Both the position numbers and the translations under genes were made by a program. The notes below the pieces were generated by a model. That model ran no database searches. It was given only the letters and a program-made list of their open reading frames with translations, and was not told the origin of the DNA. 64,000 bases of DNA, from the NCBI RefSeq assembly GCF_000716875.1, contig NZ_JNWQ01000023.1:21036-85035 (forward strand), written 5' to 3'. Below, one piece after another: positions 26,282-34,893 of the stretch. Each line of letters begins with the position of its first letter. Within the stretch, counting starts at the first letter, position 1. Source of the DNA: Streptomyces novaecaesareae (GTDB taxonomy: Bacteria; Actinomycetota; Actinomycetes; Streptomycetales; Streptomycetaceae).

Positions 26282-28057
26282 TCACACGGCCTCACCCACC
26301 GGCTGGGCCGCCGCCTCGTCGCGGGTGACCACGGCCCGGTAGGCCGGCTCGGACCGCATCAGCTCCCGGTGCCGCCCGGCCGCGGCCACCCGGCCGTCGC
26401 GCAGCAGCACCACCCGGTCCGCCTGGTCGAGCAGCAGCGGGCTGGTCGCGAACACCACGGTGGTGCGGCCCGCCCGGGTGTCCCGCAGCCCGGTGGCGAT
26501 CCTGGACTCGGTGTGGGCGTCCACCGCGCTGGTCGGCTCGTCCAGCACCAGGACCGGCGGGTCCGCCAACAGGGCCCGGGCCAGGGCGAGCCGCTGGCGC
26601 TGCCCACCGGACAGCGAGCGCCCGCGCTCGGTGATCCGGGCGCGCATCGGGTCGCCCGCGCACTCCGGCGAGCCGTCCACCAGCGCCTCCAGCACGTCGT
26701 CCGACCGGGCGGCGGCCAGCGCCTCGGGCGCCGAGAGCCGGCCCGAGGACGGGACGTCGAACAGTTCGGCCAGCGTGCCCGAGAGCAGCACCGGCTCCTT
26801 GTCGTGGACCAGCACCGCCACCCTGGCCTCGGCCAGCGGCACCGTGTCCAGTTCCGTACCGCCGAGCCGCACGGAGGGCTGCTCCTGCTCGCCCTCGGCC
26901 AGCGGGACGTGGCCGCCGAGCCGTTCGGCGAGCGCCCCCGCGAAGTCCGGGTCTCCGCAGACCACCGCGGTCAGCTCGCCGGCCCGCGCGGTGAGCCCGC
27001 TCACCGGGTCGTGGAGGTCGGCCTTGGCCGGCCTGGTCAGCGAGGCCTCGGCCGCGCCCACGGTCCGGCTGAGCGACAGCACCCGGGCGGCCCGCCCGGA
27101 GGAGACCCGGGCGACGCTCCAGGCATGCGCCGCCTCGCCCAGGATCCGTAGCGGCGCCGCCAGGAAGGCGGTCGCGCCGTACACCGCGATCAGGGTGCCG
27201 ACGGCGAGCTCGCCGGAGGCCGCCAGCCGGGCTCCGTACCACGTGACACCGACCACGAACAGGCCTGGCAGCAGTACCTGTTGGGCCTGCATCAGGGACC
27301 AGATCCGGGCCGATCGCACGGCCGCCGCCCGGACCTTCTGGGACGCGGCCCGGTACCGCTCCAGGAACAGCTCCTCGCCGCCGATGCCGCGCAGCACCCG
27401 CAGCCCGGCCACCGTGTCGGCGGCCAGCTCGGTGGCCTTTCCGCCCAGCGCGCGCTGCTGCTCGTAGCGCCGCTCGAACGGCCCGATCAACGGCCAGACC
27501 GAGGCGGCCAGGACCGGGACGCCGAGCAGCACCCCGACGCCCAGCACCGGCTCGACCACCAGCACCACCGAGCTGACGGCCAGCCAGACGATCACCGCGG
27601 ACCGGACCCGGGCGACCAGCTCGACGTACCAGGCGATCCGCTCGACGTCCCCGCTGCCGACCGCGACGACCTCTCCGGTGGCGATCCGACGGGACAGCCC
27701 GGCCCCGAGGTGCGAGGCCTGCCGCGCCACCAACTGCCGCACCTGGCACGCGGCGTGCATCCAGTTCCAGACCGCCTGGCGGTGCGCCAGGACGGTGCCC
27801 GTAGCGGCGCCCGCGGCGAGCAGCAGGGCGAGCCCGCCGGCCCGCCAGATCCCGCCGGCGTCACCGTCGACGGCGGCCTGCACACCCAGGCCGAGCGGTA
27901 TCGGCAGGGCGGCCTGACACCCCATCTCGAGCAGGGTCCACCAGGTGGCGAGCAACTGCCCGCGCCGCTGGCTGCGCTGCAGCCAGCGCAGGAAGGCCAT
28001 GGGTGAGGCGAGGTCGGGACTGCCGGGATCGGCCAACGGCAGGGAGGAGAGCGGCAT
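26282..28057 (-). CDS. ABC exporter half-transporter B: no Walker A lysine, canonical signature
   Basis: This 591-residue partner of the exporter half encoded downstream has six membrane spans (about 35-320) and a C-terminal ATPase-like domain. The expected P-loop (G-x4-G-K-S/T) is replaced by CGDPDFAGAL (about 367-376), which lacks the Lys. The Q-loop Gln is missing (LVHDKEP) and the switch His is replaced by Thr538 in FATSPL. By contrast the signature LSGGQRQR (482-489) and Walker B VLVLDEPTS with Glu507 are canonical. This half therefore supplies the signature to its partner's ATP site but probably cannot hold ATP at its own. Start ATG with GGAG 4 nt upstream. Confidence 0.9.
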   Translation of the reverse strand: MPLSSLPLADPGSPDLASPMAFLRWLQRSQRRGQLLATWWTLLEMGCQAALPIPLGLGVQAAVDGDAGGIWRAGGLALLLAAGAATGTVLAHRQAVWNWMHAACQVRQLVARQASHLGAGLSRRIATGEVVAVGSGDVERIAWYVELVARVRSAVIVWLAVSSVVLVVEPVLGVGVLLGVPVLAASVWPLIGPFERRYEQQRALGGKATELAADTVAGLRVLRGIGGEELFLERYRAASQKVRAAAVRSARIWSLMQAQQVLLPGLFVVGVTWYGARLAASGELAVGTLIAVYGATAFLAAPLRILGEAAHAWSVARVSSGRAARVLSLSRTVGAAEASLTRPAKADLHDPVSGLTARAGELTAVVCGDPDFAGALAERLGGHVPLAEGEQEQPSVRLGGTELDTVPLAEARVAVLVHDKEPVLLSGTLAELFDVPSSGRLSAPEALAAARSDDVLEALVDGSPECAGDPMRARITERGRSLSGGQRQRLALARALLADPPVLVLDEPTSAVDAHTESRIATGLRDTRAGRTTVVFATSPLLLDQADRVVLLRDGRVAAAGRHRELMRSEPAYRAVVTRDEAAAQPVGEAV

Positions 28058-28586
28058 GACACTCCGATACGAACGGTGCGGAGGTACGGGGGAACACGTG
28101 GCACACGGGGAACACGGGTGCGAACGGGCACGCGCCGTACGGCACGGCGGCCCGGCTCACCCGAACGGCCCGAGCCGACGGGCGACGGCTGCGCGGCGCG
28201 AGGGCGCGGCGACTCGACACGTCCGGCGGGAGCACCGGACGGACACGGGAAGGGCACGAAGGGCCCTGATTTCAGGAGGTCATGTCCGCGAGCCTGCCAA
28301 CCCCGATGTGACCTGCGCAACAGGTTTTCCGTCGCCGCACCCGACCGCCCGAACGACGGACCCCCGGTCGACCACCCGCCCGACCACCCCACCCGCGCAC
28401 ACCCGCCCACGCAGCCTCACCAGGGGCCTCCGATGCCACCCCCCGACGGGCCTCGACCCCCCGACACCCCCGCCCGAGCCCCTGCAAACCTTCGCCCAAA
28501 ATTCGCCCATTCGGCGGGAACAATCCCGTTCCACAGCCAGTTGCCCCCCACTGGAAGCACCAACGACCAGGAGGGCACCCCGTCCC
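28058..28586. promoter_or_regulatory. Divergent promoter region, ABC exporter / aldo-keto reductase
   Basis: 529 bp without a convincing gene. Two GGGGAACACG copies (28089-28098 and 28107-28116) lie 32-59 bp before the exporter start and could be operator half-sites. The right half is C-rich (long CCCGACC and CCACCC runs), with more balanced sequence around 28266-28335 and 28480-28555, where the promoters probably lie. No clear -10/-35 pair was assigned. Confidence 0.45.
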
Positions 28587-29450
28587 GTGAGCAACATCCC
28601 GAGCGTCACCCTCAATGACGGCGCGCAGATCCCGCAGCTCGGCTTCGGCGTGTGGCAGGTCCCGGACGGCGAGGCCACCGCCGCCGTGCGCTCCGCGATC
28701 GAGGCGGGCTACCGCTCCATCGACACCGCCGCCATCTACGAGAACGAGGCAGGCACCGGGGCGGCGATCGCCGAGGCACTGACGGGCGGCGTCGCCCGCG
28801 AGGACCTCTACATCACCACCAAGCTGTGGAACTCCGGCACCCGCGACTGGTCCGGCGAGCAGGGCCGCGACGCGGTGCTGCGCGAGTTCGACGCCTCGCT
28901 GGCCAAGCTCGGCCTCGACTACCTCGACCTGTACCTGATCCACTGGCCGCGCCCGATGCACGGCAGCTACCTGAACGTCTGGAAGGCGCTTGAGCAGCTG
29001 AAGGCGGACGGCCGGGTCAAGTCGATCGGCGTCTCCAACTTCGGCACCGAGCAGCTGACCCGCCTGCTCGACGAGGCCTCGGTCGTCCCGGTGCTGAACC
29101 AGGTCGAGCTGCACCCGTACTTCCCGCAGGAGGAGCTGCGCGCCTTCCACGCCCAGCACGGCATCGCCACCGAGGCGTGGAGCCCGCTGGGTCAGGGCGG
29201 CGAGCTGCTCGCCGAGCCGGCCCTGGTGAAGATCGCCGAGAAGCACGGCCGTACGGTCGCCCAGGTCGTGCTCCGCTGGCACCTGCAGAGCGGCGTGATC
29301 GCCATCCCGAAGTCGGTCACCCCGTCCCGGATCCGGGAGAACCTGGACGTCGCCGGCTTCGAGCTGGACGCCGAGGACCTCACCGCGATCGCCGCCGTCG
29401 CCACCGGCAAGCGCATCGGGCCGGACCCGCAGGGCTTCGACTGGAACTGA
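28587..29450 (+). CDS. Aldo/keto reductase (2,5-diketo-gluconate reductase type)
   Basis: This 287-residue TIM-barrel NADPH-dependent oxidoreductase reduces aldehydes and ketones. The catalytic tetrad is recognisable: Asp in SIDTAAIYENE, Tyr in the same segment, Lys in ITTKLWNSG and His in YLIHWPRP. The signature IGVSNFGTEQL and the cofactor-binding IPKSVTPSRIRENL are intact. The GTG at 28587 is chosen because the family fold starts at NIPSVTLNDG and GGAGG lies 12 nt upstream; earlier in-frame codons translate intergenic DNA. It is a single gene with its own terminator. The substrate is uncertain. Confidence 0.92.
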   Translation: MSNIPSVTLNDGAQIPQLGFGVWQVPDGEATAAVRSAIEAGYRSIDTAAIYENEAGTGAAIAEALTGGVAREDLYITTKLWNSGTRDWSGEQGRDAVLREFDASLAKLGLDYLDLYLIHWPRPMHGSYLNVWKALEQLKADGRVKSIGVSNFGTEQLTRLLDEASVVPVLNQVELHPYFPQEELRAFHAQHGIATEAWSPLGQGGELLAEPALVKIAEKHGRTVAQVVLRWHLQSGVIAIPKSVTPSRIRENLDVAGFELDAEDLTAIAAVATGKRIGPDPQGFDWN

Positions 29451-29542
29451 CCCCAGCCCAGGCACTGACCCAGCCGTCGCAGGCCCCGTACCCGGGCTCC
29501 CGCGACGGCGCAGGGCCTCTCGGGCCCTGACAGCCGGTCACA

Positions 29543-29583
29543 CCGAAGACCGCCCACACCATTCAGGAGCGGGCGGTCTTCGG
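29543..29583 (+). terminator. Terminator after aldo/keto reductase
   Basis: Perfect 13-bp stem (29543-29555 with 29571-29583) with a 15-nt loop, 92 bp after the stop codon. Confidence 0.7.
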
Positions 29584-29666
29584 CGTGCCACGATTCACCG
29601 GGCCGACAGCGACAGGCTCTCGGTCATTTGGCGAATCGTTTTGGCTGTTGTTCCCAAGGCTTGGCC

Positions 29667-30563
29667 TTAAAGCCTTGCCGCCTTGGCGATGAGTGCGAGC
29701 GCAGCCTCGTGCTCGCCGTCCTCCAGCGGAGCCAGCAGCAGCCGCTGGACCTCGGCCACCCCGGCGGCCGAGCGGTGCAGCAGGTCCTGTCCCGCCGGTG
29801 AGAGCGAGAGCAGGTTGCGCCGACCGTCCGAGGGGTCACGCCTGCGCTGCACCAGACCTCGGCGCACCAGCCGGCTCACCATCTCGGCCATCGTGGCCTT
29901 GTCCAGCGAGGCCAGCTCGCCGACCGTGCGCTGGTCGGCGCCCGGTTCCAGCTCCAGCGCGTCCAGCACCGCGTACTGCGGGGCCGTCAGCTCGGAGCCG
30001 ACGTGCTCCGACCAGAGCTTGGTGTGCACCTGCTGGCTCACCCTGATCAGGTAGCCGATCGCCCGCTGGGCGTCCAGTATCGGCCGCGCGTCCGTGAAGA
30101 CGGCGACCGCGGCGGGCTCCAGCCTGGCTATCTTGGCCATCACCCGGACGACCTCGACCTGCTCCTCCGCGCTGAGCGGCTCGAACAGGACGCGCTGCAC
30201 GCGGACCACACCTCCGGTGGCCTCGCGCACCGCCTGGGCGCCGCTCTGCGAGAGTGCGAGCAGCTTGCGCCGGCCGTCGGCCGGGTCGCGCCTGCGCAGC
30301 ACCAGGCCGCGGCGGACCAGCCGCGCGACCATCTCGGCCATCGTGGCCTTGTCCAGCGAGGCGCGCTCGCCGACCGTCCGCTGGTCCGCACCCGGTTCGA
30401 GGGCCAGGACCAACAGCACGGCGAACTGTGGAGCCGTGAGATCGGCTCCGACGTGCTCGGACCACAGACGGGTGTGAACCTGCTGTGCAACACGAATCAG
30501 GTGCCCGGGCGACTGCTGCAGTCGCGCGGACACGCGGGTTGTCGGGATCTCCCCCAGCACCAT
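29667..30563 (-). CDS. Fused tandem-MarR transcriptional regulator
   Basis: This 298-residue protein is made of two complete MarR winged-helix domains (residues 18-148 and 168-298) joined by a 19-residue linker. A single MarR protein is about 140-150 residues. Across the 84-residue core (LIRV to LLALS/LLSLS) I count about 70 identical positions. The DNA-recognition part ASLDKATMAEMV and the wing RRDPxDGRR are kept in both copies, so both should bind DNA. The fusion probably acts as a covalent pseudo-dimer. A 13-bp palindrome centred 23 bp before the ATG suggests autorepression. It is divergent from a FabG-like reductase gene. Confidence 0.9.
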   Translation of the reverse strand: MVLGEIPTTRVSARLQQSPGHLIRVAQQVHTRLWSEHVGADLTAPQFAVLLVLALEPGADQRTVGERASLDKATMAEMVARLVRRGLVLRRRDPADGRRKLLALSQSGAQAVREATGGVVRVQRVLFEPLSAEEQVEVVRVMAKIARLEPAAVAVFTDARPILDAQRAIGYLIRVSQQVHTKLWSEHVGSELTAPQYAVLDALELEPGADQRTVGELASLDKATMAEMVSRLVRRGLVQRRRDPSDGRRNLLSLSPAGQDLLHRSAAGVAEVQRLLLAPLEDGEHEAALALIAKAARL

Positions 30564-30937
30564 GTATCCGTCCCGATGTCACACCCGGTGTGTGTGGGAC
30601 ACCCGGGTGGGGCAGTAACGGCGAGTGGGCGTCCAGCTATGAGGGAGGGCGCTCCAGCCGTGCAGCCGGTGGCTGCTGGCGGACACTATACAAACGGCGG
30701 GCCCTTGCTGGCAGGCAGGGGCGGATAGTAGACGCAGGTTCGGCAACATTGGCATATTTACGCGCCGCGAACTACTTGCAGTAACCCGTTCTCAGCAGAA
30801 ACCCGACCGGTCGGTCCTTACCGACCGTCACCTGCGTCTCTCCGCTCTGGTCGCGCTCCCTACCCGCCGGTAGGGTGTGGCCACCCTCTCCGGGGGCTCT
30901 CCCCCGGAGGCAACCCCCGAGAGAGACGAGAGCGAGC
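30564..30937. promoter_or_regulatory. Divergent promoter region, double-MarR regulator / FabG-like reductase
   Basis: 374 bp without a gene. It holds two distinct palindromic systems: the CACACC palindrome near the MarR start, and, closer to the reductase, CCGACCGGTCGG (30803-30814) overlapping CGGTCGGT-CCTT-ACCGACCG (30808-30827). The latter has the form of a TetR-type operator. A comparatively AT-rich stretch (30740-30795) lies between them and is a likely promoter zone. Confidence 0.5.
30580..30592. promoter_or_regulatory. Palindrome in front of the double-MarR gene
   Basis: CACACC-C-GGTGTG, a perfect 6-bp inverted repeat around one base, 17-29 bp upstream of the MarR ATG and followed by GTGTGGGACACCCGGG, a second loose inverted repeat. 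Its size and position fit a MarR autoregulatory operator. Confidence 0.5.
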
Positions 30938-31705
30938 ATGACCGAGCAGAGCAGCACCCCCCGGGTCGCCGTCGTCACCGGTGCCGCCCGCGGCCTGGGT
31001 GCCGCCACCGCCGTCCGGCTGGCCGCCGACGGCTACGCGGTCGCCGTCCTGGACCTGGACGAGGCGGCCGGCAAGGACACCGTCGACCGGATCACCGCCG
31101 CGGGCGGAAAGGCCCTGGCCGTCGGTGCCGACGTCTCGGACGCCGAGCAGGTCCAGACCGCCGTCGACCGCGTGGTCGCCGAGCTCGGCACCCCCGTGGT
31201 CCTGGTCAACAACGCGGGCGTGCTCCGCGACAACCTGCTCTTCAAGATGTCCGAGTCCGACTGGGACACGGTCATGAACGTTCACCTCCGCGGCGCCTTC
31301 CTGATGACCCGCGCGGTGCAGAAGCACATGGTCGACGCCGGTTTCGGCCGCATCGTCAACCTGTCCTCCTCCTCCGCCCAGGGCAACCGCGGCCAGGCCA
31401 ACTACTCGGCCGCCAAGGCGGGCCTGCAGGGCTTCACCAAGACTTTGGCCATTGAGCTGGGCAAGTTCGGCATCACCGCCAACGCCGTCGCCCCCGGCTT
31501 TATCGCCACGGACATGACAGCAGCCACCGCGGCCCGGGTCGGCATGGACTTCGAAGACTTCAAGCGGGCTGCCGCCTCTCAGATCCCGGTCCAGCGCGTT
31601 GGTCTGCCTGAGGACGTGGCCCACACGATCTCCTTCCTGGCCAGCGAGGGCGCCGGCTTCGTCTCCGGCCAGGTGATCTACGTCGCGGGCGGCCCCCTCG
31701 ACTGA
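30938..31705 (+). CDS. FabG-like short-chain dehydrogenase/reductase
   Basis: This 255-residue NADPH-dependent Rossmann-fold reductase is most like 3-oxoacyl-ACP or acetoacetyl-CoA reductases. Cofactor motif TGAARGLGAA, structural NNAG, catalytic Ser in NLSSSSAQGN and the Y-x-x-x-K pair in YSAAKAG are all present. The C-terminus ends GFVSGQVIYVAGG, the usual FabG close. It is not next to other fatty acid synthesis genes, so a housekeeping fabG role is less likely than a specialised one. It diverges from the double-MarR regulator and has TetR-like palindromes 110-135 bp upstream. Confidence 0.9.
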   Translation: MTEQSSTPRVAVVTGAARGLGAATAVRLAADGYAVAVLDLDEAAGKDTVDRITAAGGKALAVGADVSDAEQVQTAVDRVVAELGTPVVLVNNAGVLRDNLLFKMSESDWDTVMNVHLRGAFLMTRAVQKHMVDAGFGRIVNLSSSSAQGNRGQANYSAAKAGLQGFTKTLAIELGKFGITANAVAPGFIATDMTAATAARVGMDFEDFKRAAASQIPVQRVGLPEDVAHTISFLASEGAGFVSGQVIYVAGGPLD

Positions 31706-31729
31706 GCACGGAACCTACACAGGGTTACC

Positions 31730-31768
31730 ACGGAGCGGGAAGCCGGGCGGGCCGGCCTCCCGCTCCGT
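31730..31768 (+). terminator. Terminator after FabG-like gene
   Basis: Perfect 11-bp stem (31730-31740 with 31758-31768) followed by TTTCCTTT, close to a classical intrinsic terminator. Confidence 0.8.
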
Positions 31769-31866
31769 TTCCTTTACCGGCGCTTTTGCAGAATCATTCG
31801 AAGACCACACTGATATTCGATCCGGGAATAGCGGAAATCACCCCCTGAGCCACCCCCGGGATGGCC

Positions 31867-31898
31867 TAATTGTCGATTTCACGGGAAAATGACAATTA
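31867..31898. promoter_or_regulatory. AT-rich inverted repeat upstream of PAP2 gene
   Basis: TAATTGTC (31867-31874) and GACAATTA (31891-31898) form a perfect 8-bp inverted repeat with a 16-bp spacer, 40-71 bp before the PAP2 start. Such AT-rich sequence is rare here and is a plausible operator or promoter element. Confidence 0.45.
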
Positions 31899-31937
31899 CC
31901 CCCGAAATGGCTCTGTCCGGCTGGGTAAGGTCACCCC

Positions 31938-32735
31938 GTGCAATCCAGAAGTACCCCAGCTCCCATTCCGCGACAGGGGCCGGACCACCGCACCGCCACC
32001 ACCGGCCTGGCCCTCCCCCGCTGCACCAGCGGGCCGGCCCGCCCCGACCCCCGTGAGCCCGGCTGGCCGCCGATGAGCCGACGGCGGGCCGCCCTGCTCG
32101 CCGCCACCCTCGCCGTCTACCTGCTGGTACTGGCCGGTGTCCTGCTCAACACCGCCCTGGTCGACCTCGACTGGTCGGTCCGCCTGCTGCGCCCGTACGA
32201 GCGGTGGCCCCGGCTGGAGCCGCTGCTCGACACCTGGGTGGTCGCCGGGCAGCGCGGCCCTTCCGCGATCGCCGCCTTCGCCTGGCTCGCCTGGCGCGCC
32301 CGCCGCCTCGGCCGGCTGCGCCCGCTGCTGGTCATGGGCATCGCGCTGCTGCTGCTCAATGTCACGGTCGGCGCGGTGAAGATCGTCACCGGTCGGCTCG
32401 GCCCGCACTACGCCCAGTACGTCGGCTCGCCCGAGCTCTTCTCCGGCGGCACCATCTTCCCCTCCGGCCACACCGCCAACGCCGTGGTCACCTGGGGCGT
32501 GCTCGCCTACCTCGCCGTCCGCTGGCGGCGCACCGGCGCGGTGATCGCCGCCGCGACCGCCTGCTCGATCGGCCTGACCACGGTCTACCTGGGCACCCAC
32601 TGGGTCACCGACGTGCTGGCCGGCTGGGCCGCCGGGCTGCTCGTCCTGCTCTCGCTGCCGCTGCTGGAACCCCTGGTCGCCGCCGCCGAACAACGGCTGC
32701 ACCGCCGTTTCGGCCGCCCGCCCCTGCCGTACTGA
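31938..32735 (+). CDS. PAP2-family membrane phosphatase
   Basis: This membrane phosphatase of the phosphatidic-acid-phosphatase type 2 family has 265 residues if started at the GTG at 31938, which has AAGG 9 nt upstream. An internal ATG at 32073 would give 220 residues and also keep every motif. It has six spans. The three catalytic motifs are KIVTGRLGP (K-x-x-x-G-R-x-x-P), PSGHTAN, and the third in TTVYLGTHWVTDV with catalytic His and Asp. The active site would face outside. Likely substrates are lipid phosphates or undecaprenyl diphosphate. It is a single gene between a terminator and the I78 gene. Confidence 0.87.
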   Translation: MQSRSTPAPIPRQGPDHRTATTGLALPRCTSGPARPDPREPGWPPMSRRRAALLAATLAVYLLVLAGVLLNTALVDLDWSVRLLRPYERWPRLEPLLDTWVVAGQRGPSAIAAFAWLAWRARRLGRLRPLLVMGIALLLLNVTVGAVKIVTGRLGPHYAQYVGSPELFSGGTIFPSGHTANAVVTWGVLAYLAVRWRRTGAVIAAATACSIGLTTVYLGTHWVTDVLAGWAAGLLVLLSLPLLEPLVAAAEQRLHRRFGRPPLPY

Positions 32736-32831
32736 GAGCCCGCCGGGAGCCGCGCCAGGAACTCCACCGGGGCCGCACCGGGAAACCCCGCCGGCGGCCG
32801 CACCGGGCTCCGCCGACGCGGCGAGCCGGCG

Positions 32832-33050
32832 CTACCCCTCCCAGCTGCGCTCGACCACGCCGTCCCGCACCGCGAGGTTGAGCCGCCCCTGCCGGTACTC
32901 CATGGTCATCATCGCCCCCGGCTCCAGCACCCGGACCGAGGCCCAGCCGTGCCGCCGGGCCAGCTCCCGGGCGCGTTCGATCCGCAGCCCCGCGTACCCC
33001 TCGGCGTCCGGCCCCGCCGCACCCGACCCCACCGCGTCCGACCCCGACAT
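32832..33050 (-). CDS. I78-family peptidase inhibitor-like protein
   Basis: This small 72-residue protein carries the I78 inhibitor pattern. A first helix (YAGLRIERARELARRHGW) is followed by VRVLEPGAMMTMEYRQGRLN, which matches the inhibitor loop and strand region, and by the end DGVVERSWEG. Family members from fungi and bacteria inhibit serine proteases such as subtilisin. No signal peptide is visible, so it would act inside the cell unless exported another way. It diverges from the DUF6343 gene by 77 bp. Confidence 0.8.
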   Translation of the reverse strand: MSGSDAVGSGAAGPDAEGYAGLRIERARELARRHGWASVRVLEPGAMMTMEYRQGRLNLAVRDGVVERSWEG

Positions 33051-33127
33051 CGCGCCTCCCCCGGCTAGCCCCCTCGGACGTACGCTGGAATCGTAGCCCG
33101 ACCCGCGTGGTCCGGAGGTGAACCGCG

Positions 33128-33400
33128 ATGCGCACCACCACCCCGCGACGGTGGCGCAGCGGCACCGAGCCGGCCACCGCCCGCAGCGACCTCAAGCTCC
33201 GCTACCTGCTCTCGCTCACCTTCACGCCGCTGTTCGTGCTGGCGACGGTGGGCTTCGCCGTCTGGGCGGCCGTCTCCCCGGTCGACGGCGCACCCAGCCG
33301 CGGCACCCTCACCGGCTTCGCCGTCGCGTGCGGTCTGCTCTCCCTGTTCGCCGTCGTCGATCTCGTGGTGGTCATCCGGCGCCGCCGGACGGAGCTCTGA
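33128..33400 (+). CDS. DUF6343 family small membrane protein
   Basis: This 90-residue protein has two membrane helices (LSLTFTPLFVLATVGFAVWAA and FAVACGLLSLFAVVDLVVVI) and a basic C-terminus RRRRTEL. The N-terminal SGTEPATARSDLKLR is the characteristic start of the actinobacterial DUF6343 family, whose role is unknown. The ATG has GGAGGTGAACCGCG just upstream. It is followed by a strong terminator shared with the convergent hopanoid operon. Confidence 0.82.
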   Translation: MRTTTPRRWRSGTEPATARSDLKLRYLLSLTFTPLFVLATVGFAVWAAVSPVDGAPSRGTLTGFAVACGLLSLFAVVDLVVVIRRRRTEL

Positions 33401-33416
33401 CGCGGTGTCTCCCACG

Positions 33417-33449
33417 GAGTGGGAAGTCGGCCCGGCCGACTTCCCACTC
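33417..33449. terminator. Bidirectional terminator between DUF6343 gene and hopanoid operon
   Basis: Perfect 14-bp stem (33417-33430 with 33436-33449) with a 5-nt loop, placed between two convergent stop codons. It ends the long hopanoid message from the right and the small gene from the left. Confidence 0.8.
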
Positions 33450-33492
33450 CCGCGACGCAGACGTGACCACTCCCCGCGCCCGGCCCCGGGCC

Positions 33493-34893
33493 TCAGCGGC
33501 TGCCGACCGCCTGCTTCACCAGCGTCCGCCCGAAGTCCCACATCAGGCCGCTGCCCCGGTGGGCCTCGTCCATGATGTCGGTGAAGGCGTCCATGAACCG
33601 GTCCACATCGCGCTCGGTGATGATCAGCGGCGGGATCAGCTTGATCACCTCCAGGTGGTCCCCGGACACCTGGGTCAGGATCCGGTGCCGCTGCAGCAGC
33701 GGTACCACGACCATCTGCGCGAACAGCCCCTTGCGCGCCGCCTGCAGGGCCGTCCACCCGGTGCGCAGCTTGAGCGACTTGGGCCGGCCGAACTCGATGC
33801 CGATCATCAGCCCGCGCCCGCGCACCTCGGCGAGCAGCTCGTACTTGTCGACCAGCGCGGTCAGCCGGTCGCGGAACTGGTCGCCGATCCTGCGGGCGTT
33901 CTCCACCACCTTCTCGTCCCGCATCACCTCCAGGGTCGCCAGCCCGGCCGCCATGGCCTGGGCGTTCGACCCGAAGCTGGCCGAGTGCACCAGCACCCGG
34001 TCCATCGAGGAGTACACCTTCTCGAAGATCCAGCCCTTGCCGAGCGTCGCCCCGACCGGGACGTACCCCCCGGAGAGCGCCTTGGCCGCGCAGACCAGGT
34101 CGGGCAGCACCCCGTCCTCGTGCTGGTAGGCGAAGAACTCGCCGGTGCGGCCGATCCCGGTCTGCACCTCGTCACAGATCAGCAGCGCCTTGTGCTCGTG
34201 CAGCAGCGCCTGGGCGGCCCGCAGCCAGCCCGGCGGCGGTGCCTGGACGCCCTTGCCCTGGATCGGTTCGACGATCAGCGCGGCGACGTCGCCGCGCTTC
34301 AACTCCTTGGCCAGCGCGCCGAGATCGCCGAGCGGGATGGCGGTGTCCGGCAGCAGCGGGTCGAAGCCCTTGCGGAAGCCGTTCTCCCCGTTGACCGACA
34401 GCGAGCCGGCCGTCAGCCCGTGGAAGGCGTGGTCGGCGTAGAGGATCCGCCGGCGTCCGGTGGCGTACCGGGCGAACTTCAGCGCGGTCTCCACCGCCTC
34501 CGTCCCGCTGTTGCCGAAGAAGACCCGGTCCAGCCCGGGCGCGTACGAGAGCAGCCGCTCGGCCAGCAGCCCGGGCAGCGGCGAGCAGTCGAAGCGGACC
34601 AGGTCCGGCAGGTCCAGGTCCATCACCTGCTGGATCGCCGAGCGCACCACCGGGTGGTGGCGGCCGAGCGCGAAGATGCCGAAGCCGGCCAGCATGTCGA
34701 GGTACTCGTTGCCCTCGGCGTCGTAGAAGTACGGGCCCGAGGCACGCTCGTAGTACTTGTCGAAGCCGATGGTGTGGAGCATCCGGGACAGCTGCGGGTT
34801 GAGGTAGCGGTTGTTCAACTCGTAGCGCTCGGCGCCGCGTTCGGCGATCAGGGCGGCGAGGTCGAAGGCGGGGCGGTCTGGTTCAGCCGGCAT
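33493..34893 (-). CDS. hpnO: HpnO-type aminotransferase (aminobacteriohopanetriol synthesis)
   Basis: This 466-residue class III PLP-dependent aminotransferase is last in the hopanoid operon. Class features are the [14 protein letters not shown] cofactor-phosphate region, the HAFHGLT motif, [11 protein letters not shown] with the ring-N Asp, and the Schiff-base Lys in [10 protein letters not shown]. In hopanoid producers this enzyme converts a bacteriohopanepolyol aldehyde precursor to 35-aminobacteriohopanetriol (established for HpnO). The start overlaps the dxs end by 11 bp. Ornithine-type aminotransferases are similar in sequence; operon position decides the call. Confidence 0.88.
   Translation of the reverse strand: MPAEPDRPAFDLAALIAERGAERYELNNRYLNPQLSRMLHTIGFDKYYERASGPYFYDAEGNEYLDMLAGFGIFALGRHHPVVRSAIQQVMDLDLPDLVRFDCSPLPGLLAERLLSYAPGLDRVFFGNSGTEAVETALKFARYATGRRRILYADHAFHGLTAGSLSVNGENGFRKGFDPLLPDTAIPLGDLGALAKELKRGDVAALIVEPIQGKGVQAPPPGWLRAAQALLHEHKALLICDEVQTGIGRTGEFFAYQHEDGVLPDLVCAAKALSGGYVPVGATLGKGWIFEKVYSSMDRVLVHSASFGSNAQAMAAGLATLEVMRDEKVVENARRIGDQFRDRLTALVDKYELLAEVRGRGLMIGIEFGRPKSLKLRTGWTALQAARKGLFAQMVVVPLLQRHRILTQVSGDHLEVIKLIPPLIITERDVDRFMDAFTDIMDEAHRGSGLMWDFGRTLVKQAVGSR

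Noticed and set aside
28282..28311. Nine-codon frame after AGGAGG in the exporter/reductase intergenic region, considered as a leader peptide
   Set aside because: Only 2 nt separate AGGAGG from the ATG, the peptide has no attenuator-like codon run, and no following terminator/antiterminator pair was seen.
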